Below, in pieces: positions 19,611 through 25,266 of a stretch of 25,266 bases of DNA. The notes beneath the pieces are model-generated. The model worked only from the letters and a program-made list of their open reading frames with translations. It did not search any database and was not told where the DNA came from. Origin of the DNA: Heterostelium multicystogenum (taxonomy: Eukaryota; Evosea; Eumycetozoa; Acytosteliales; Acytosteliaceae); NCBI GenBank assembly GCA_003667245.1, contig RCNN01000052.1:1-25266 (forward strand), written 5' to 3'. Positions within the stretch are counted from its first letter, which is position 1. The number at the start of each line of letters is the position of its first letter. The position numbers and the translations under genes were made by a program.

Positions 19611-19739
19611 TCGGTATGGTAGCATTCTTTGATCAGAATAAGAGGCATCTTGTGAGAGTTAATTTGTCACCCTTGTTCTTGTAATGCAAACATATAATCG
19701 TCCTTCCAAATAAGTATACCGAGTCCCTATTCGCGGACT
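19611..19739 (+). ncRNA. Candidate structured non-coding RNA
   Basis: A GC-richer island in AT-rich spacer with properly nested complementary segments: TCGGTAT 19611-19617 with ATACCGA 19716-19722; GCATT 19622-19626 with AATGC 19683-19687; AGAATAAG 19635-19642 with CTTGTTCT 19672-19679 (one G-U); GTGA 19652-19655 with TCAC 19667-19670. A 3' hairpin AGTCC/GGACT (19722-19726 with 19735-19739) follows. AATTTGT at 19661-19667 resembles an Sm site but sits in a loop. No match to U1-U6, SRP, RNase P or tRNA was recognised; strand is uncertain. Confidence 0.35.
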
Positions 19740-19941
19740 GTGAATAAAAAAAAGAAAAAATCTAAAAAAAAAAAGCGGTACCAGGATGTGCTTCTTTGCG
19801 CTTTAAATGTATGAGTAGTAAAAAGTGTTGTTTATTTTTACACACCAGTATTCCAAAGTGTAACACATTCTTCAAAAAACAAAGTGTAGTTAATCTTTGT
19901 CATAGTTAAACTTACTATAATATTCAAAAGAGAAATAGAGA

Positions 19942-19957
19942 GATAGATAGATATATA
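19942..19957 (+). repeat. GATAGATAGATATATA element before the TOM3-like gene
   Basis: Identical to the 16-mer at 16974-16989, here 23 nt before the start codon. Confidence 0.45.
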
Positions 19958-19980
19958 GATAGTGTTTACGATAGAATGCA

Positions 19981-21201
19981 ATGTCTGCTTCTATCAATTT
20001 AAATTATGTGTTGGGACTGATTGATGGTGCCCTGTTCCTCTGGGCACTCTTTCAATTGATACGAATATATTATTACTCGAGGTCAGGCGCCAAGAATCTG
20101 AAACCAAAGACAATATTTCATTTTATCATAGCCATTGCTATGTTAGGTACGATCACCACGATCTTTTATCGTCTAATATGTTTGAAGTCTCTAGACTTAA
20201 CACCTAACATATCTCGCAAATCTAGTTAGAAGCGCATTCTTTTTAGCTCAACCATCGATGCCTGACAATTTATATTTAGAAGTCATTATATGGGTAGGTA
20301 AAGCTATCAATGCTGATGATTAATTAACGAATCTGCTGGTCGTGCAATAGTTCAAATACTAACATGTATCTTCTTGTACATGTAGTATAATATATCAACT
20401 ATATTATTGTTTTTAGCATACGAATGTTTATTATTATTTTGGATTGAATTGTATACAAGATTTTCAAAACCCTATGTGACATCAAGAGATTTCTGGCGAA
20501 AGTGGAGACCTTTCATCATTATTTTCAATGTGTTGCTGGTTTCATTGACGATAATATGGATCGTAGTCCTTGTGGTTTGGGCAAAACCAAACAACACAAG
20601 AATGAATATAGTCGAGCAGATATCAGAAGGTTTCGTCAGTTGTTGCTTTTTGGTAGCAGGATTTGGTTTCTTTGTTTTTGGAATTCTCTTGTTCCTTGCT
20701 ATTCGACGTATTGGAAGTCTTTCTTCTCCAAAATCAAACTTACTACATTCACCAGCGCCACCAGAGTCGATTCGTGCTGCTGTTGTTGGAACGATTTGTA
20801 CAATCTGCTTCTGCATCCGTTCGTCTGTGATGATGTTCTCGATACGTATAGCAGCGGTAGATCCAGACTCAGCGACAACACCAACATTTGCATTTGGCTG
20901 GGAGTTTGAATTGACCTACTTTTTCATTACGGAGATTTTGCCAACAATGATGATGTTATTCAGAATGAGAAAGATGAAACGTAGACCCAAAGGCAACTCT
21001 TCAGAGAGTCGTTATGTCTCACAATCAATCAATCAATCATCATCCAGTGGTGGACCACCACAATATTACCAAGCACTTGTATATAGTAACTCAGACTCTG
21101 AGCATCCTATCGAATCATATTCACACTCCTCCTCCTCTTCATTATCATCTTCACCCACAGCAGTATCATCACCATTTGACAATAGAGATTATATCAACTA
21201 G
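19981..21201 (+). CDS. Seven-helix THH1/TOM1/TOM3-like membrane protein (three exons)
   Basis: Exons 19981-20146, 20226-20293 and 20386-21201 total 1050 nt (349 residues), no frame break. About seven hydrophobic helices are visible: YVLGLIDGALFLWALFQLI; TIFHFIIAIAMLVRSAFF (spliced); ISTILLFLAYECLLLFWIEL; FIIIFNVLLVSLTIIWIVVL; FVSCCFLVAGFGFFVFGILL; AAVVGTICTICFCIRSSVMM; ELTYFFITEILPTMMMLF. The VRSAFF segment after helix 2, the LLFWIELYTR segment and the CFCIRS helix resemble the THH1/TOM1/TOM3 domain. Plant members sit in the tonoplast and support tobamovirus replication; amoebal roles are unknown. A Ser-rich cytosolic tail (SSSSSLSSSP) could be phosphorylated. It could instead be a distant GPCR-like protein. 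Confidence 0.75.
20147..20225 (+). other. TOM3-like intron 1
   Basis: GTACGA donor, TCTAG acceptor, 79 nt, with a CACCTAAC branch-like site. Splicing gives AMLVRSAFFLAQPS; unspliced reading hits a stop at 20227. Confidence 0.8.
20294..20385 (+). other. TOM3-like intron 2
   Basis: GTAGGT donor, TGTAG acceptor, 92 nt with TACTAAC branch-like sequence at about 20358. Joins EVIIW to YNISTILL. Confidence 0.8.
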
Positions 21202-22015
21202 CCCAATGATCTAAACAACTGCAACTTCCAACTTTAATGTAATATTACGTAATCAAATGATTTATTTATTAGTAAAACAAACCCAACAGCTTTGGATCCT
21301 TCAAACAGATTTCATTTTGTTGAAGAATTCCAAAACATCACCTTTTTTAACAGTTGATAGATAACCAACTTGTTTAGCCTTACAAAATCGAGGAAATAAA
21401 CATAATTTATAAAAAGATGTAATTAATCATAACTTGGTGATGTGAGTCAACTACTTTAATTAAAATCACAAAGAAACAATAATATTAACAAGCTTGCCAA
21501 GAGAAAGTACTAGTGGTAGCGTGACCAAACTCGTTCATGGGAAGTGCCTAAATTAACCAAGAATTATGTAGTGGAGGAGGATAAGGAGATGATAATGTTG
21601 ATGATGATACACCTAAAGACACAAAAGATAAAGTATCTTAAATGACAAAAAAATATCAAATGATTGTGGTCAAGTGGGACATTCCCTACAAACCTTAATC
21701 TAGATTAAAAACAAAATTATCAGTGATCCAATTTTTTTTTTGTGATATTATTTTGACACCTTTTGATAGATATTTATTTTAGCACAATTGTAAAGGTCAC
21801 TTTGAAAACTCGATAAAAAATACATCAATCGATTGTTTTGATTTGGTTTGTGTATCATTATCTATTTATTTATTGTTATTATCTTTTCTTTAAAAAGTAA
21901 AGATAACAAGTCGTCAAAGAGAAGAAGCTAGCGGTATTAGTCGGAGTTGTAGTTGGTAGTGGAAGAAAGAGGTCAATATCTAGTTTGTTGGAGGAAATTT
22001 ATAGTGCTCGATAGA
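21202..22015. other. Intergenic region
   Basis: About 800 bp with no supported gene. AT-rich with a purine-rich patch at 21900-21980. Probably the 3' flank of the TOM3-like gene and the promoter of the dolichyldiphosphatase gene. Confidence 0.4.
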
Positions 22016-22153
22016 ATGATAGATGATGAATTAGTTTATAAACAAGTTGTATACTCATTCAATCAAGTGAACGCTTATAATCAAACATGCAAATAGAATG
22101 CCGATATTATCATTTGTCTGCCTGATGGCATGGTGAATTTCAAAGGAATAATA

Positions 22154-22787
22154 ATGGCAATTTACAGTTATATACCAGTAGTCGTTTTTGCAGTCTTGGC
22201 AATATGGTACATTATTCGAAGAACCATTATACCGATTCTGGTACTCGTTACACTTGGTTTAACACTGATTATAACGAATTGATATTAAAGAATATTATTA
22301 AACAACCAAGACCTCCAGGTTCCTGTGCATGTTCGTATGTATAAATATATATATCTCAAATTGCTCAATTACTAATACCTTTAATAGCTATGGTATGCCA
22401 TCTGGACATTCTATTACTTCTACACTATTGTTATTTTGGATTATATTCGAATTTATACATCCTTTAAATAAGAAGAATTCCTTTGGTGAGAAGATTGATG
22501 TATATGACTGTGGCGATCATTACTTTTGCGATGGTGCCTTACAGTAGAGTCTATCTTTTATATCACACATGGCAACAGGTTTTAGTTGGTAGTTGCATTG
22601 GATTCGTTTTTGGCACTTGCAGTATTTCTCTTCTTGCGTTTGAAGCTATACACCATCTACCGAAGCGAGAGATTTTCTCCGTACTAGATTGATCATCAGG
22701 AACAACTATCGAGTGATTGAAATCACCACTTCACAAACCGAGATTTTGCTAGAGCCAATACCAAAACAGCATGACCTATATCGATGA
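22154..22787 (+). CDS. dolpp1: Dolichyldiphosphatase (PAP2 family, frameshifted)
   Basis: ER membrane phosphatase that recycles dolichyl diphosphate from N-glycosylation. The PAP2 signature is complete: LKNIIKQPRP (KxxxxxxRP, about 22280-22315), PSGHS (about 22395) and SRVYLLYHTWQQV (SRx5H, about 22545), the last nearly identical to DOLPP1 proteins, including the Q after the His. Membrane helices lie before and between the motifs. One intron (22335-22388). The frame breaks near 22277, 22491-22498 and 22671-22676; past the last, a tail runs to TGA at 22785-22787. A possible first exon begins at ATG 22016 (MIDDELVYKQVVYSFNQ), which would supply the expected N-terminal LTHVEY-like strand, but the splice to 22146 does not keep frame as written. 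The ATG at 22154 is therefore the conservative start. Confidence 0.82.
22335..22388 (+). other. Intron in dolpp1
   Basis: GTATGT donor, TAATAG acceptor, 54 nt with TACTAAT inside. Joins GSCACS to YGMPSGHS. Confidence 0.8.
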
Positions 22788-22859
22788 CAACAGCGATAGC
22801 AGCAATAACAGCAGCAAAAATGGTACCAAGTAACAGATTAGCAGTTTCAACCTCCTCAA

Positions 22860-23154
22860 ATGACAGCGATAGAATATAAAGAAAAGACAGTCGACGACGC
22901 AATGGAAAGAGGAGGTGTATTATATTTGAGTACTTCAGGTAAAACGATTAAATACTTATAAACCGACAACACATGTCGGTAATTCTTTTAATTCATTTTA
23001 AAGAATAGATTAAATATATATTTATAAATCCTGAAATTAATACAAATTCACATCATTTTTAGGCAACAATAATACTGCAATTAATAACAGTGAAGTTAGT
23101 GAAGATATTACAGTTGAAAATGGAAATGATACAAATGAAGATAATAGAGTTTAA
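22860..23154 (+). CDS. Small predicted two-exon acidic protein
   Basis: ATG 22860, exons 22860-22938 and 23063-23154, intron 22939-23062 (GTAAAA ... TTTAG). Total 171 nt, 56 residues: MTAIEYKEKTVDDAMERGG, VLYLSTSG, then an Asn/Glu-rich tail. Frame is kept exactly across the splice, which is the main support. No family recognised. It begins only 73 nt after the dolpp1 stop, so given the frameshifts in that gene it might instead be its C-terminal extension. Confidence 0.35.
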
Positions 23155-23515
23155 ATTTAAATATTTGAATATTTTGAATCTTGTAATAATAGTAATAATG
23201 TACAATAGTAGAAAAAGGAAAAAATCCATCAAAAGCATTAAACGCATGCGGTACACATCAGGACTCTTGTAATAATAAGAATAATAATCAATTTATAGTA
23301 TGTAATAATAAAAATAATGAATTCACGAGCTCATGATTGGGCACCATAGATTTATTGGTTGGATGTTGTAGTTGTGGTCTTTGACGAATAGGGTATCAAG
23401 ATATTAATAATATTGTGCAATTTAGCGACAAATTCAAGGTTGTTTTTGAGATTGGAAGAAATCTGCTACTTGTTTGGACTTATCTATTAGCACTGACATG
23501 AATAGTTTACTACGT
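23155..23515. other. Intergenic region
   Basis: AT-rich, with ATAATA-rich stretches (23180-23320). Nothing recognised apart from an ORF pair that are mutual shadows. Confidence 0.4.
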
Positions 23516-25266
23516 TCATCTAGATTGGTTTGTCATTTGATTATCACTCAACTGTTCGATAACTCCATTGGAAAGGGCAAGAATAATATCGGCGAATGCT
23601 TCTGCTAGCTGATCACTTCCCATCATCTCCAAAAGATTTGCTCTAAGTGTTAACTCTGCTGAGTAGGTTGATGGTGATTGCAAAAATTGAGTAAATGTAG
23701 TCATTGGAATGATGGTCTCCAATGAATCCAAATAGAGCTGTGAATCGAATGGTGATGCCATAATACCTGTTAATTTGGCATTGCTCAATTCCTGAGAGAA
23801 TGAATTATTGTATGGATCCAAATTTAATTTACTATTACTATTGTTTATTAATTACTGCTACCATATCTGTTATTCTTATTCTGGTAAGGGAACTTCTCAA
23901 TTGCAACTAATTTACGTTTGTCAAAGATGTTTTGGATCTTGCTGAGTAGATAGTCATCGAGTCGACCAGAGGGGGTGGAAAAGAGTAAGAGACACTTTTG
24001 ATCCAAACCCTTGGAAATCTCTCTCCAGTATTTCTATTTGTTGACGAGTTGGCGCAACTCTTAAATCGATTTCAAAGAATGATGGACAGATAAACATAGA
24101 GTTGGGTTTCAGTTGATTCATTAATTGATTTTATGAATGTGACTTGCGCACTTGAATAGGCTTTAGCTGTGTTGGTTTCAGCTGTGGCAGAGTTTGGTGC
24201 GCAAATTGGTGCAGAGAGAGCTTCGTTAAAGTGTGATGGAAAACAATTGAAAAATCATTGACACCCAACTTTTTGTATATCCGTTTCAATCGTCCACTCA
24301 TTGCAGTGAGTGATTCTGGATTTGAGAATATGAAATCCTTTGGTAATGTAATTGCAACGTTGATGGTGACATCTTTTGTCTTTGCATATTTCAACTAGTT
24401 TTCTTGATGAATTGTACGGATTCATTTGGGATTGATACTGATGGGTCAAGAGATGTGGTAGTATTGCTGTAATTGTCAGGTGAAATGATAAAGTAGTTTG
24501 AATCCTTATGCTTGAGAGAATCTAAATAACTCATATAGACATTGATGGAGGGAACTCTCTTTAGTGCATCATTGTACCACAGTCCTTCCATGATTCCTTT
24601 GAATTGAATTCGATTAGATACGATATCTTTTGAGTTCAATACCAGCAAATCTTCTTCTGCTCCATAATATTGTTGTACAATGCTGTTTACGGCAGATTTC
24701 TTTGATTGCAATTTAGATACTACATTTGACTGAACATTATCTTTATCCTGCTTGTTCTTTGCATCTGACTTTGTTGGTAATTTTCCTTTCAAATGTTGAT
24801 GTGTATATTTAGGTTCGATTTTTTCCTTTGAAACTAAGTCTTCTAGAACGTTGTTGCTGTTGCCAGTTACAGTGGTGGATGATGGTTTCAAATCCAGCTT
24901 ATCAATCTTAATGTCAGTGCACTGGCAGCCACAATTCTTCCACCAACAATATCAATTGAAAATACGATTGCTTCTCTTCTCTTTCTCTAGCTGCTCATTG
25001 TAAGCAGCCTCCTGTGCAGCAATGATTTTCTCTCCTCAGCACTGATCCACTTGTTGTTTTGATTTGAAAAGTAGTCTTCTTGGTCGTCATAGACAATAGT
25101 ACGCGAACACTATTTTTTCTGGTAACCCAAGATAGTTTCTTTATATTGAATAGCATTGGCTAAAATCTCTATCTTTCTGCTGTTGTACAGATGCAGGTGT
25201 GTTATTGGTCGAAGATGACTTCTGGAACAGAGGAGTGCCACAGAACTTGCATGGTCCTTTGCCCTC
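23516..25266 (-). CDS. trip4: TRIP4/ASC-1-type zinc-finger protein fused to a GH84-like domain (5' partial, frameshifted)
   Basis: Runs leftward from beyond the right edge. The edge shows EGKGPCKFCGTPLF, the second half of the C2HC5 zinc finger of TRIP4 (activating signal cointegrator 1), then AIQYKETILGYQ, RTIVYDDQEDYF, NKWIS and a basic helix leading to IDIVGGRIV, all collinear with TRIP4. Where TRIP4 normally continues to an ASCH domain, a Ser/Lys linker (24890-24700) leads instead to IQFKGIMEGLWY (about 24605), DSNYFIISPDNYS (about 24480), NVAITLPKDFIFSNPESL (about 24350), FSIVF (about 24245), AQVTF, SMFICPSFF and, at the end, LDPYNNSFSQEL (23820) with LEMMGSDQL. Order and spacing match the NAGidase (GH84, O-GlcNAcase) barrel. 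The Asp-Asp catalytic pair after FSIVF is not seen in either candidate frame. Several one-base frame changes occur. The GH84 call is by eye. Confidence 0.68.

Larger units (their letters stand above)
19366..19980. other. Intergenic region between BRCT and TOM3-like genes
   Basis: Divergent promoters flank a distinctly GC-richer island (19605-19740) that has RNA-like pairing, annotated separately. A-runs at 19746-19770 follow. No ORF of interest. Confidence 0.45.

Noticed and set aside
19661..19667. AATTTGT as an Sm-protein binding site of an snRNA
   Set aside because: It lies in the loop of the predicted inner stem rather than between 3' stems, and no U1-U5 signature surrounds it.
22016..22145. 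Confident first exon and intron for dolpp1
   Set aside because: MIDDELVYKQVVYSFNQ looks right for the N-terminus, but the available GT/AG pairs do not restore frame, so it is only mentioned as possible.
23059..23272. Overlapping 60-65 residue ORFs on both strands
   Set aside because: Low-complexity AT-rich mirror-image ORFs; only the spliced 22860-23154 reading has any support.
1..25266. CRISPR array, bacterial operon, origin or defence island
   Set aside because: No regularly spaced repeats; introns, gene families and a tRNA-targeting LINE show eukaryotic nuclear DNA.

Overview
The window is nuclear DNA from a dictyostelid social amoeba. The evidence is short GT-AG introns (about 50-125 nt, often GTAAGT donors), AT-rich intergenic DNA, a prespore-inducing-factor type PA14 protein, a Dictyostelium-type P2X channel, and a tRNA-associated TRE-type non-LTR retrotransposon. 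Base composition and the lack of long Asn/Gln tracts argue against D. discoideum itself, but the species cannot be named from sequence alone.

Layout. 1-1771 (+): 3' part of an organellar, bacterial-type prolyl-tRNA synthetase. 1872-3048 (-): PA14/fibro-slime type I membrane protein of the Psi family. 3296-3786 (+): poorly supported hypothetical. 4086-5157 (+): Rce1 CAAX prenyl endopeptidase, four exons. 5235-9877 (-): large BRCT-DUF4062-STAND NTPase-TPR-UBA protein related to nephrocystin-3. 10142-10216 (+): tRNA-Val-like gene with an enlarged anticodon loop. 10271-14855 (+): nearly complete TRE3-like LINE inserted just downstream of that tRNA, with a 19-bp target-site duplication. 14875-16650: AT-rich DNA with a decayed second LINE copy and a nested direct/inverted repeat. 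16998-18414 (+): P2X receptor, six exons. 18478-19365 (-): REV1-type BRCT protein with no polymerase domain. 19611-19739: candidate structured RNA. 19981-21201 (+): seven-helix THH1/TOM1/TOM3-like protein. About 22016-22787 (+): dolichyldiphosphatase homologue. 22860-23154 (+): small predicted protein. 23516-25266 (-): TRIP4/ASC-1-type zinc-finger protein running into what looks like a GH84 (O-GlcNAcase-like) barrel lacking the catalytic Asp pair.

There is no operon logic. The genes are independent eukaryotic units, some tightly convergent (77 bp between rce1 and the STAND gene, 63 bp between p2x and the BRCT gene). The one functional cluster is the tRNA plus its LINE insertions: the tRNA promoter is the likely targeting signal, and an older decayed copy lies on the same side.

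Sequence quality matters for reading this window. rce1, p2x, the BRCT gene, the TOM3-like gene and LINE ORF1 are perfectly open. The prolyl-tRNA synthetase, Psi-like, STAND, dolichyldiphosphatase and TRIP4-like genes each carry several one-base frame breaks, mostly in homopolymer runs, while their protein motifs stay well conserved. That pattern fits local homopolymer sequencing error better than five independent pseudogenes. The most novel-looking items are the TRIP4-GH84-like fusion, the BRCT-headed STAND protein, and the tRNA with an 8-nt anticodon loop next to a TRE3-like insertion that sits on the first downstream T-run.
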